Positions 7,410 through 16,061 of a stretch of 64,000 bases of DNA are shown piece by piece; position 1 is the stretch's first letter, and each line of letters starts with the position of its first letter. The stretch spans positions 1 through 64,000 of the forward strand of contig NZ_JAEUXJ010000002.1 in assembly GCF_016775475.1 (NCBI RefSeq), written 5' to 3'. Below the pieces are notes generated by a model that was given only the letters and a program-made list of their open reading frames with translations, was not told the DNA's origin and made no database searches. The DNA comes from Belnapia mucosa. Lineage in GTDB: Bacteria > Pseudomonadota > Alphaproteobacteria > Acetobacterales > Acetobacteraceae. The position numbers were made by a program, and so were the translations under genes.

Positions 7410-9845
7410 ATGCCCCCGATGGATGGTTACCTCTCGCGCGCCCCCGAGGCGCGGCAGGCCCCGAGCCCCGGTGCGAGCTTCGGCACCGCGCCGCTTCCTG
7501 CCCGCGCGCTCGATCCCGGGATGGGACTGGCCGTGGCTCGCCGGACGGTATTCCGCCCCGCGGACGGGGAGGATTTTGGCCGCGTGGCCGAGCGGGTGGC
7601 CGCGGGCAACATGGCGCTGCTGGGTGACGCGGCGGACCCGGTGGACCAGGCGCGGTTGCGCAATGCCATCGCCACCGGTGCCCTCATCACCTCCGGCCGG
7701 CACCTCCAGCATGGCGATCGGGACCAGCCCGGCCGGAACATGGAGGTCTTCACCAACTGCTCGACCGCGAATGCCTCCTTCACCCTGTTCTACCTGCTGC
7801 TGAATGGCAGCGGCGTCGGCCGGGCCTATGATGACGAACTGGTCGTGGTGGATTGGGGCCGGGCGCCGCGGCTGCTGCTGCGGTTGGACTCCACGCATGC
7901 CGATTGGCCGCGTACACGCGCCGACCTGCACCGCTTCGGTGCCGAATTCGGCCTACTGCCCTGGGGCACCAGCCTCGACGCCTTCTCCGAAGCACAGGAG
8001 GCGGAGATCCGCGCCTGGATCGCGCGGGAGTTCACGGAGGCGGCCGCCGGGGAGCTGCCTCCCGGCACCATTCGCCACGAGATCGCTGACAGCCGCGAGG
8101 GTTGGGGCAAGGCGGTAGAGCTGCTGGAGAGCCTGGCCTTCGAGGGTGCCGCCGACCGCACCCTGCTGCTCGATTTCTCGGCCATCCGGCCGCGCGGCGC
8201 GCCGATCGGCGGCATGCAGGGCCGTCCTGCCTCCGGCCCGATTTCCTTGATGCGGGCCTTCGTGAACCTGCGCCATCAGGTCATCGAGCCTGCCCGGCAT
8301 CGTGCGCCCGGGGACGAGGCTCTCCAGCCCTGGGAGCAGGCGCTGCTGGTGGACCACCATCTTTCGGTCGAGGTGCAGGTGGGTGGCGCCCGCCGGGCCG
8401 CACGCATGGCGACCAAGTCCTGGCGCGACCCGGGCATCCTGCGTTTCATCCGCGCCAAGTCCGAGGGCGGGCTCTGGACCGCCAACAACTCCGTCATGGT
8501 CGATGCGGAATTCTGGGAGGGCGTGCGCGCCGCCCGTGCGGGCAGCGCCGAGCCCTCGCATCGTCACGCGCTGGCGGTCTTCGATGAGGCGACGCGCTGC
8601 GCCTATATCAACGGCGAACCAGGCTTCATTAACGGCGACAAGCTGGAGGATGCGCGCACCGGCGATGCCTGGCGCAAGCCCGTGCATGAGGATGGCCGCG
8701 ACATCCGCTCCGCCCGGTACCGGGCCGATCTCGCGGTGCCGCTGCTCGCCGAGCTGGCGCGCCGGGCGCAGACCGCGCGCTTCCCGGTCACCACCAATCC
8801 CTGCGGCGAGATCACGCTGCATGTCACCGGCGGCTATTGCGTCATCGCCGATTTCGCGCCGCTCTTCGCCTGCCCCGTGGATCTCGCCACGGTCACACCC
8901 GGCCTCGTGCCGGACGATCTTGCTGCCGAGTGGGATGCGCGGGTCGAGGACAGCGTCCGCCTCGGCGTGCGCTTCCTGATGCGTGCCAACACCATGGATG
9001 CCCTCTATGCGGAGGAGGTGCGGCGCACCAACCGCATGGGCATCGGACCGACCGGCCTGCACGAATGGGCCTGGATGCGCTGGGGCCTCGGCTTCGACGA
9101 CCTGCTGGACGAGGTGCGATCCGCCCCCTTCTGGGCCATGCTCAACCGGCTTTCGGCGGCCGCGAAGGAGGAGGGGGTCGCATATGCCGAGGAGCTCGGC
9201 CTCGAAACGCCGGTCACCGTCACCACGGTCAAGCCGGCCGGCACGACCAGCAAGCTCTTCGGCCTGACCGAGGGCGCCCATCTGCCCGCACGGCGCCAAT
9301 ATCTGCGCTGGGTCCAGTTCAAGGGCACCCGCGACGGCACGGAAAGCTGGGCCACCGACAGCGACCCGCTGCTGGCGGACTACGAGTCCCGCGGCTACCC
9401 GGTGCGGGTGCTGCGTTCCTTCCCCGGCATGTCGGTGGTGGGCTTCCCGACCCTCTCGCTGATCCAGCGGCTCGGCATCGGGGAGCGGCTGGTGACGGCG
9501 CCCGAAGCCTCGCCCGAGGACCAGTATCGCTGGCTGACCCTGCTGGAGCGGCATTGGATCGGTGCCGACCGCGGCAACCAGGTCTCCTACACGCTCAAGG
9601 TCTATACCGACCGGCACGACCTGGAGGCCTTCCGCGCCATGCTGCTGGAGCACCAGCCACGCATCCGCTGCTGCGCCATCCTGCCGAGCCGGCCGGACCA
9701 GGCGCTCGGCTACGAATACCTGCCCGAGGAGGAGGTGCCGATGGACCGCTTCGCCGCGCTGGTCGAGGGCATCCGCGACCCGGCGCTGCATGAGGCAATC
9801 GACCTCGCCCATCTGCAATGCGCCTCGGGCGTCTGCCCGATCTGA
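7410..9845 (+). CDS. Class II (adenosylcobalamin-dependent) ribonucleotide reductase
   Basis: An 811-residue monomeric-type class II reductase that makes deoxyribonucleotides without oxygen. Key blocks are NCSTANASF (about 116), NPCGEI with the radical-site Cys and Glu (about 466), GGYCVIADF with the second reducing Cys, TVKPAGTTSKLFGLTEGAH for phosphate binding, and the C-terminal shuttle pair CASGVC. ATG 7410 is chosen over an upstream frame that overlaps the regulator; ATG 7419 is an alternative. It follows the Rrf2 gene and has its own promoter. Oxygen-independent dNTP synthesis fits the low-oxygen/NO setting, since NO poisons class I enzymes. Confidence 0.88.
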   Translation: MPPMDGYLSRAPEARQAPSPGASFGTAPLPARALDPGMGLAVARRTVFRPADGEDFGRVAERVAAGNMALLGDAADPVDQARLRNAIATGALITSGRHLQHGDRDQPGRNMEVFTNCSTANASFTLFYLLLNGSGVGRAYDDELVVVDWGRAPRLLLRLDSTHADWPRTRADLHRFGAEFGLLPWGTSLDAFSEAQEAEIRAWIAREFTEAAAGELPPGTIRHEIADSREGWGKAVELLESLAFEGAADRTLLLDFSAIRPRGAPIGGMQGRPASGPISLMRAFVNLRHQVIEPARHRAPGDEALQPWEQALLVDHHLSVEVQVGGARRAARMATKSWRDPGILRFIRAKSEGGLWTANNSVMVDAEFWEGVRAARAGSAEPSHRHALAVFDEATRCAYINGEPGFINGDKLEDARTGDAWRKPVHEDGRDIRSARYRADLAVPLLAELARRAQTARFPVTTNPCGEITLHVTGGYCVIADFAPLFACPVDLATVTPGLVPDDLAAEWDARVEDSVRLGVRFLMRANTMDALYAEEVRRTNRMGIGPTGLHEWAWMRWGLGFDDLLDEVRSAPFWAMLNRLSAAAKEEGVAYAEELGLETPVTVTTVKPAGTTSKLFGLTEGAHLPARRQYLRWVQFKGTRDGTESWATDSDPLLADYESRGYPVRVLRSFPGMSVVGFPTLSLIQRLGIGERLVTAPEASPEDQYRWLTLLERHWIGADRGNQVSYTLKVYTDRHDLEAFRAMLLEHQPRIRCCAILPSRPDQALGYEYLPEEEVPMDRFAALVEGIRDPALHEAIDLAHLQCASGVCPI

Positions 9846-9863
9846 GACCCTGCCGCGCGATGA

Positions 9864-10826
9864 TCAGTCCACCCCGATCCGCGCCGCCTGCACCACGGCA
9901 CGCCATTTCGTGACCTCCTCGGCCATGAAGCGCGTCGCCTCCTCGGGGCTGCCCGGAAGCGGCTCCACCCCCTGGGCGGCCAGCTTGCGCACGGCCTCGG
10001 GGTCTGCCTGCGCTGCCCGCAGGGCCGCATTCAGCCGAGCGGTGGTGGCGCTCGGCAGGCCACGCGGGGCGACCAGGGCATACCAGTTCAGCACCGCATA
10101 GCCTTGCACCCCGGTCTCCGCCATGGTCGGCAGCCGGGGCATCAGCTCGGACCTTTGGGCCGAAGGCACTGCCAGCGCCCGCAGCCGCCCCGTCTCAACA
10201 TGCTCCAGCGTGGTCGCCGCGGTGGCGAAGGCGAAATCGAGCTTGCCCGAGAGGATATCCGTGATCAGCTGCCCGCCGCCGCGATAGGGCACGTGCACGC
10301 ATTCGGTCCCCGCCACCTGGTCCAGCAGCGCCCCCGCCAGGTGCCCGGCCGAGCCGACGCCGGAGGAGCCGTAGGTCAGCATCCCCGGCCGCGCCTTCGC
10401 CGCCGCCACCAGCTGCGCCACATCCCGCCAGGGTCGGTCCGCCGGCACGACCAGCAGGTTGGTCACCTGCACCGCCAGCCCGATATGGGTGAAGTCCCGC
10501 AGCGGATCGACCGACAGGTTGCGCTGGATCAGCGGATTGACCACGAGATTGCCGATGGTGCCCATCTGCAGGGTATGGCCATCCGGCGCGGCCTGGGCCA
10601 GCAGCTCATTCGCCAGATTGCCGGACCCGCCGGGGCGGTTGTCGGCGACCAGGGGCTGACCCAGCTCGGCCGCCATGCGCGGGATGAGGATGCGGGTGGA
10701 GGTATCCGACCCACCGGCTGCGACAGCGGGGACGATGATGCGGAGCGGGCGGCTGGGAAAGGCCTGCGCTCGCGCCAGGGCAGGCGCGGCCAGGGCGGCG
10801 AGCAGCACGGCGCGACGTGCGGGCAT
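9864..10826 (-). CDS. TctC/Bug-family solute-binding protein
   Basis: A 320-residue periplasmic receptor of the tripartite tricarboxylate transporter (Bug) family. The signal peptide ends near ALARAQA. The family blocks are FPSRPLRIIVP, GGSDTSTR, GQPLVADNRPGGSGN, LTYGSSGVGSAGHL and VHVPYRGGGQ. ATG 10826 follows GGAGG at seven bases. It is the last gene of the minus-strand series containing a dipeptide-type ABC transporter and a flavin monooxygenase. No TctA/TctB membrane partner is in the window. The ligand is unknown, probably an organic acid. Confidence 0.88.
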   Translation of the reverse strand: MPARRAVLLAALAAPALARAQAFPSRPLRIIVPAVAAGGSDTSTRILIPRMAAELGQPLVADNRPGGSGNLANELLAQAAPDGHTLQMGTIGNLVVNPLIQRNLSVDPLRDFTHIGLAVQVTNLLVVPADRPWRDVAQLVAAAKARPGMLTYGSSGVGSAGHLAGALLDQVAGTECVHVPYRGGGQLITDILSGKLDFAFATAATTLEHVETGRLRALAVPSAQRSELMPRLPTMAETGVQGYAVLNWYALVAPRGLPSATTARLNAALRAAQADPEAVRKLAAQGVEPLPGSPEEATRFMAEEVTKWRAVVQAARIGVD

Positions 10827-10928
10827 GGGGTTTCCTCCGGTTCTTGCCGTGGAGGATAGGGCCGGACCTGGCGGAATGCGCGAATCCCGCATGCCCTTGT
10901 GCCCCCTGCGGTGCCTGCCGCCCCGGTC

Positions 10929-12593
10929 TTACAAGGCCGGCACCTTCGCCTCCTGCCCCTCGGCAGCCTCCTGTATCCCGGCCCTCAGGCGAATTGCCTC
11001 CTCGAGCCAGCCGGGTCGCAGCTGCGGCACCGAGCTCACCAGAAGGTGGGTGTAGGGGTGCTGCGGCGCGCTGAAGATCCGCGCCGGCGCACCCTCCTCG
11101 ACGACCCGCCCGCGGCGCATCACCTTCACCTCATCCGCCAGCCCCGCGACCGTCGGCAGGTCGTGGCAGATCAGCACCACGCCGAGTTGCCGCTCATAGC
11201 AGAGGCGCGCGATGAGCCGCACCACCTCATCCGCGATCACCGTGTCGAGCGCCGAGGTCACTTCGTCGCAGATCAGCACATCGGGCGAGGCGGCCAGGGC
11301 GCGGGCGAGATTCACGCGCTGCTTTTCCCCGCCCGACAGCTCCCGGGGCGTCCGGCCCGCATGCTCCGGCCGCAGCTGCACCATGGCGAGCAGCTCCTGC
11401 ACCCGCGCCTGCCGCGCCCGGCGGCCGAGGCCGAAGCAGAAGCGCAGCACCCGGCCCAGAATCCGCTCGACCGTGTGCCGGGGGTTCAGGGCCGTGTCGG
11501 CGGATTGGAACACCATCTGGATCCGCCGCCGCTCGTCCCGGCTGCGGGCCGAGGCCAGCCCGGCCAGGGGCTTGCCATCCAGGACCACGCCGCCCGCTCG
11601 CGGCGCGCAGAGCCCGGCGATGGCCTGTGCCAGGGTGGTCTTGCCGGAGCCGGATTCCCCGATGACCGCGACCACCTGCCCGGCCCGCACCGTCAGGTCG
11701 GCCCGGTCCACCGCCAGGAAGGTTGCCTCGCCCTCGCCGAAGCCGACGGTCAGGCCCCGGGCCTGCAGCAGCACCCGCGCGGTGGAATCCGGCTGCCGAG
11801 GCGGCGCCGCGCCGCGCCGATGGAAGGCCCCGAGGAGGGAGCGCGTATAGGTCTCCGCCGGCGCATCCAGGATCTGCCGCGCCGGTCCCTCCTCCACCAG
11901 CCGCCCGTGGCGCATGACCACGATGCGGTCGGCGAGCTGCGCCACGACAGGCAGGTCATGGGTGACGAAGAGAGCGGCGGCATTGCGCCCCTCGATCGCG
12001 GCACGGATGGCGGCCAGCACCTCCACCTGCGTTGTCGGGTCCAGCGCGCTGGTCGGCTCGTCGAAGACGATCAGGCGCGGCTGTTCCACCATCGCCATGG
12101 CCAGCATGAAGCGCTGCAACTGCCCGCCGGAAACCTCGTGCGGGAAGCGCTCGCCGATCCGGCCGGGCTCCGGCAGCTCCATGCGGTGATACAGCGCCTG
12201 CGCCGCCGCCAGCGCCGCCGCCGGCGGGCGCGAGCGGTGCAGCCGTGCCGGCTCCGTCACCTGCGCATTCAGCCGGAAGGCCGGGTTGAAGGCCGCGGCG
12301 GCGCTCTGCGCGACATAGGCGACGACCTGGCCGCGCATCCGGCGCACCTCCTCCCGTCCGGCGCGCAGCATGTCGACACCGTCGAGCGTGACCTGCCCGC
12401 CGCGGAAGGCCAACCCCGCGCGGATATGCCCGAGGGCGGAGAGCGAGACGGTGGTCTTGCCGGAGCCGGATTCCCCGATCAGCGCCACCACCTCCCCGGG
12501 CGAGACGGAGAAGGAGACGTCGCGGACCACGGCCGGACCGCCGGTCAAGGGGCCGATGACGAGGTTCTCGACCCGCAGCAATGGCGCGCTCAA
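10929..12593 (-). CDS. Peptide/opine ABC transporter, fused double ATPase
   Basis: A 554-residue protein with two complete nucleotide-binding domains, equivalent to DppD and DppF fused. Each half has Walker A GESGSGKTT (about 40 and 311), an LSGG-type signature (VSGGQLQR; LSGGEKQR) and Walker B with DEPTSALD or DEVTSALD. It energises import by the two adjacent permeases. The start is taken as TTG 12593, overlapping the permease stop and preceded by GGGAGG; the upstream frame is permease antiframe sequence. It is the fifth gene of a contiguous minus-strand operon. Confidence 0.9.
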   Translation of the reverse strand: MSAPLLRVENLVIGPLTGGPAVVRDVSFSVSPGEVVALIGESGSGKTTVSLSALGHIRAGLAFRGGQVTLDGVDMLRAGREEVRRMRGQVVAYVAQSAAAAFNPAFRLNAQVTEPARLHRSRPPAAALAAAQALYHRMELPEPGRIGERFPHEVSGGQLQRFMLAMAMVEQPRLIVFDEPTSALDPTTQVEVLAAIRAAIEGRNAAALFVTHDLPVVAQLADRIVVMRHGRLVEEGPARQILDAPAETYTRSLLGAFHRRGAAPPRQPDSTARVLLQARGLTVGFGEGEATFLAVDRADLTVRAGQVVAVIGESGSGKTTLAQAIAGLCAPRAGGVVLDGKPLAGLASARSRDERRRIQMVFQSADTALNPRHTVERILGRVLRFCFGLGRRARQARVQELLAMVQLRPEHAGRTPRELSGGEKQRVNLARALAASPDVLICDEVTSALDTVIADEVVRLIARLCYERQLGVVLICHDLPTVAGLADEVKVMRRGRVVEEGAPARIFSAPQHPYTHLLVSSVPQLRPGWLEEAIRLRAGIQEAAEGQEAKVPAL

Positions 12594-13450
12594 TGCAGCG
12601 CCTCCCGCGGCCTGGCCGTGGAGCCCCAGCGGTCCACCAGCAGGTTCAGGGCGATCGTCACGCTGCCGATCGCCAGGGTGGGATAGAGCGCGGCCGGGGA
12701 GCCGGAGGCCAGGCCCTCCAGATTCTCCCGCACCAGCCCGCCCCAATCCGCCGCCGGCGGCTGAAGGCCGAGGCCGAGGAAGCTCAGATTGCTCATGAAC
12801 AGGATGGAAAAGCTCATTCGCAGCGCGAAATCCGCTGCCAGCAGGGGCAGCATGTTCGGCAGCAGCTCCCCGAAGATCAGCCATCCCATGCTCTCGCCGC
12901 GCAGCCGTGCGGCGCGTATGAAATCGAGGGCGACGAGGTCGAGCGCGATCGCGCGGGAGATGCGGAAGACGGTGGCGGCATAGACCGCCGCGGTGACGGC
13001 GACCAGCACCGTCGCGGAAGGCCCGACCACGGCGATGACGACCAGTCCGACGATCAGCTTCGGCATGGAGAGCATGACCTCGGCCACGCGGCTCAGCACC
13101 TGGTCGAGGACGCCGCCCCGGAGCGCCGCGAGAATGCCGAGCGTATCGCCGATGAGATGCGCGCCGAGCGTCGCCAGCAGGCTGATCGCCAGGGTGGAGC
13201 GGGCAGCGGCCACCAGCCGCGCCAGCATGTCCCGCCCGAGATAATCCGTGCCGAGCGGATGCGCGGCGGAAGCCGGGGCGAAGCCGTCATCGGTGACGAA
13301 ATCGGCCGGGCCATGCGGCAGCAGAGCCGGCCCGGCCAGCGCGGCCAGGATCCAGAAGCCCAGCACGGCGAGCGAGAGCAGGGCGGCGGTCGGTGGCAGG
13401 CGCGACCCCAGGCGCTGCGCCGGGCCGGCATCCGCGGCGAGGTCGCTCAT
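12590..13450 (-). CDS. Peptide-type ABC transporter permease (DppC-like)
   Basis: A 286-residue inner-membrane permease of the DppC/OppC class. It has one N-terminal helix, a periplasmic stretch with HPLGTDYLGRDML (the DppC N-domain signature), then five or so helices. The coupling loop FIRAARLRGESMGWLIFGELLPNM contacts the ATPase. It overlaps the DppB-like gene by 4 bases at its start and the ATPase start by 4 bases at its end, so the genes are translationally coupled. Confidence 0.9.
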   Translation of the reverse strand: MSDLAADAGPAQRLGSRLPPTAALLSLAVLGFWILAALAGPALLPHGPADFVTDDGFAPASAAHPLGTDYLGRDMLARLVAAARSTLAISLLATLGAHLIGDTLGILAALRGGVLDQVLSRVAEVMLSMPKLIVGLVVIAVVGPSATVLVAVTAAVYAATVFRISRAIALDLVALDFIRAARLRGESMGWLIFGELLPNMLPLLAADFALRMSFSILFMSNLSFLGLGLQPPAADWGGLVRENLEGLASGSPAALYPTLAIGSVTIALNLLVDRWGSTARPREALH

Positions 13451-14421
13451 CGGGCGCTCCGCCGCAGGCGCGGGTTGAAGGCGGCGCCGAACAGGTCGGC
13501 TGCCAGCAGCAGCAGCACATAGGTCGTGCAGAAGATCATCGCGCAGGCCTCGACCACCGGCATGTCGCGGTTGGAGACGGCATTGATCATCAGTTGGGCC
13601 AGCCCGGGCACGGCGAAGATCGTCTCCACCACCACCACGCCGCTGACCAGGAAGGCGATGTTGAGCGTGACGATATTCGCCAGCGGGCCGATGGCATTGG
13701 CCAGCGCATGCACCAGCAGGACCCGCAGGCGCGACGCCCCCTTCAGCTGCGCCATCTCGATGAAGGGGCGGTCCGCCAGGCCCACCAGGGTCGCCCGCGT
13801 CATGCGTGCGATCTGCGCGACGATGATGAGGGAGAGGGTCAGGACCGGCAGGGCCAGTGCCCGCGCCGCATCTGCCAGCCCGGCATCAGGACTGACGCTG
13901 CTGATCGCCGGCAGCCATTGCAGCCGCACCGCGAAGACCAGCACGCCGGCGGTTGCGATCAGGAATTCCGGCATGGCGGAAAGCCCGAGCAGCAGGACGG
14001 AAAGGCCCCGGTCGAAGACGGTGCCGGCGAACAGCGCCATCAGCACGCCGAGGCCGAGCGCCACCGGGACAGCCACCAGCACCGTCAGCACGGTCAGCAG
14101 GGCGGTGTTGCGGGCCCGCACCGGCAGGATCTCGCCGATCGGTCGCTTGGTGGTGTAGGACACGCCCCAGTCGCCCTGCGCCATGCCGCCGAGCCAGTCG
14201 AGGTAGCGCTCCGGCGCCGGGCGGTCGAGGTTCAGCTGCCGCCGGAGCTGCGCCACCTCCGCCTCGCTCGCCCCTTCGCCCAGCATGATCTGGGCAACAT
14301 CGCCGGGCAGCATCTCCCCGCCGGCGAAGACCAGCAGGGAGACGGTCAGCAGCACGGCGCCCGCGCCGAGCAGCCTTGTCGCCAGGAGGCGGCCGAGACC
14401 GCGCCTCACGCCCCAAGCCAC
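13447..14421 (-). CDS. Peptide-type ABC transporter permease (DppB-like)
   Basis: A 324-residue inner-membrane permease of the DppB/OppB class. It has an N-terminal helix (VLLTVSLLVFAGGEMLPGD), a periplasmic region with LRRQLNLDRPAPERYLDWL, and a coupling loop FIEMAQLKGASRLRVLLVHAL near residue 215. It overlaps the substrate-binding gene upstream by 16 bases and the DppC-like gene downstream by 4 bases. Confidence 0.9.
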   Translation of the reverse strand: MAWGVRRGLGRLLATRLLGAGAVLLTVSLLVFAGGEMLPGDVAQIMLGEGASEAEVAQLRRQLNLDRPAPERYLDWLGGMAQGDWGVSYTTKRPIGEILPVRARNTALLTVLTVLVAVPVALGLGVLMALFAGTVFDRGLSVLLLGLSAMPEFLIATAGVLVFAVRLQWLPAISSVSPDAGLADAARALALPVLTLSLIIVAQIARMTRATLVGLADRPFIEMAQLKGASRLRVLLVHALANAIGPLANIVTLNIAFLVSGVVVVETIFAVPGLAQLMINAVSNRDMPVVEACAMIFCTTYVLLLLAADLFGAAFNPRLRRSAR

Positions 14422-15956
14422 GCATTCTGGATGCCGTTGAAGCCGCCGAGATAGCCGACCGGCACCGGCTCGATCCCCATGACCCGATTCGAGATGCCGT
14501 CCACATAGCTCTGCATCGCCGGGATCACCTGCGGGGTCGTGTCATGGATCAGCTTCTGCATGCGGAAATACAGCTCCCGCCGCTTGCCCTGGTCATGGGT
14601 GGCCCGCGCCTCATCGGCCAGGGCGTCGAAGCCCGGGGCGGTGAAGCGGCATTTGTTGAAAGCGCCGTTGGATTTCCAGAACAGGGCAATGTTCATGTCG
14701 TCGGAGGGGCGCGGCGTGACCTGGTTGTTGGTGAAGGGGTGCATGCCGGAGACATTGACCCAGTAGCCATCCGCCGGCACGCGCTTGAGCGACAGGTTCA
14801 GCCCCGCCCGGGCCGCTTCCCGCTGCAGGAGCTGGCCGATATCGATGCCGCCATTCGCCGCATCGGTCACATAGACCTCGACCGGGGCGGAGCCGATCCC
14901 GGCGCGGCCGAGATGGAACTTCGCCCGGTCCGGATCGAGCGCCCGCTGCGGCAGGTCCGTGTTGTAGAGCGGGCTGGTGGAGAGGATTGGGACATCGTTG
15001 CCCAGCACCGCCTGGCCGCGCAGCACCACCTCCACGAAGCGCCGGCGGTCCATGAGATGGGCGAGGGCGAGGCGGAGGTCGAGATTGTCGGACGGCTTCA
15101 TGTCCACCCGCATATGGACGCTGGCGAAGCCTGCGGTCGGCGTGGTTAGCAGCTTCGCCGCGGTGGATTGGCGCACCTGGTCGATGCCGACCCCGCGCAG
15201 GTTCACCGCCAGGTGGACATCGCCCGCGAGCAGCGCATTGACGCGGGACTGCATGTCGGACAGCGGGATCAGCTCGAACCCGTCCACATAGGGGCGGTCG
15301 GGCACCCAGTATTCGGGATTGCGCGTGCCGATGGTCCGCACGCCGGGCTGGAAGGTTTCGATCCGGAAGGGCCCGGTGCCGATCGGCCGGCTGAACTCCG
15401 TCGTGCCTTCCTTCACGATGGACATATGCAACTCGCTCATCGCCAGCGGGAAGCTCACATCCGGGGAGGTCAGGGTGAAGACCACCGAATCCGGCCCGTC
15501 CGCCGCCACGGAGGCGACATTGGCGACGATGGCGCTGCCGAGGGAGGGGCCGGTCTTGTGCCGCATGATGGAATAGACGACATCGGCCGTCCGCACCGGG
15601 CTGCCGTCATGGAACCGCACGCCCTTGCGCAGCCGGAAGACCCAGCGCATCGCCTGCGGGTCGGATTCGAAGGATTCCGCCAGGTCGGGCACCGCCTCGG
15701 CCCGGCTATTCACCCAGGTCAGCGCGTTGAAGGCAGCCTTGGCCCGCAGATAGTCGGAGCCGGAGCGGGCGAGGACCGGGTCGAAGGTGTCAGTGCTGCT
15801 CTGGTCGGCTGCGGCGATGCGGAGGATGCCGCCGCGACGCGGCCTCGCCTCCTGCGCCTGGGCGCCGAATGTGGCCGCGAGCGCACCAGCTCCGGCCCCC
15901 TGCAACAGGCCCCGGCGGGAGAGGGGAGGAGATGAGGCAGGTCCGGTCCCGATCAT
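14406..15956 (-). CDS. Peptide-type ABC transporter substrate-binding protein
   Basis: A 516-residue family 5 extracellular receptor (DppA/OppA type). The N-terminus carries a twin-arginine-like signal, SRRGLLQGAGAGALAATF, then AQAQEARPRRGG. Family features include TDTFDPVLARSGSDY, WVFRLRKGVRFHDGSPV (the SBP_bac_5 signature) and PIGTGPFRIETF. GGAGAG precedes ATG 15956. It feeds the downstream permeases. Linkage to an NtaA/DszA-type monooxygenase suggests that the ligand may be a chelator, sulfonate or other xenobiotic-like compound rather than a peptide. Confidence 0.9.
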   Translation of the reverse strand: MIGTGPASSPPLSRRGLLQGAGAGALAATFGAQAQEARPRRGGILRIAAADQSSTDTFDPVLARSGSDYLRAKAAFNALTWVNSRAEAVPDLAESFESDPQAMRWVFRLRKGVRFHDGSPVRTADVVYSIMRHKTGPSLGSAIVANVASVAADGPDSVVFTLTSPDVSFPLAMSELHMSIVKEGTTEFSRPIGTGPFRIETFQPGVRTIGTRNPEYWVPDRPYVDGFELIPLSDMQSRVNALLAGDVHLAVNLRGVGIDQVRQSTAAKLLTTPTAGFASVHMRVDMKPSDNLDLRLALAHLMDRRRFVEVVLRGQAVLGNDVPILSTSPLYNTDLPQRALDPDRAKFHLGRAGIGSAPVEVYVTDAANGGIDIGQLLQREAARAGLNLSLKRVPADGYWVNVSGMHPFTNNQVTPRPSDDMNIALFWKSNGAFNKCRFTAPGFDALADEARATHDQGKRRELYFRMQKLIHDTTPQVIPAMQSYVDGISNRVMGIEPVPVGYLGGFNGIQNAWLGA

Positions 15957-16061
15957 GATGCGCTCTCCTTCTCAAATGGCAGGCCGCCGCTACAGGCCGG
16001 GTCGACAACCGGCGCCTCGGGCAGGACCTCCTTCCCCACTATGCAGACCCGGTCGCCCCGT

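Noticed and set aside
10899..12686. 595-residue plus-strand open frame
   Set aside because: Antisense to the double ATPase; Arg/His/Gln/Pro-rich nonsense with no domain. The minus-strand ATPase has full motifs.
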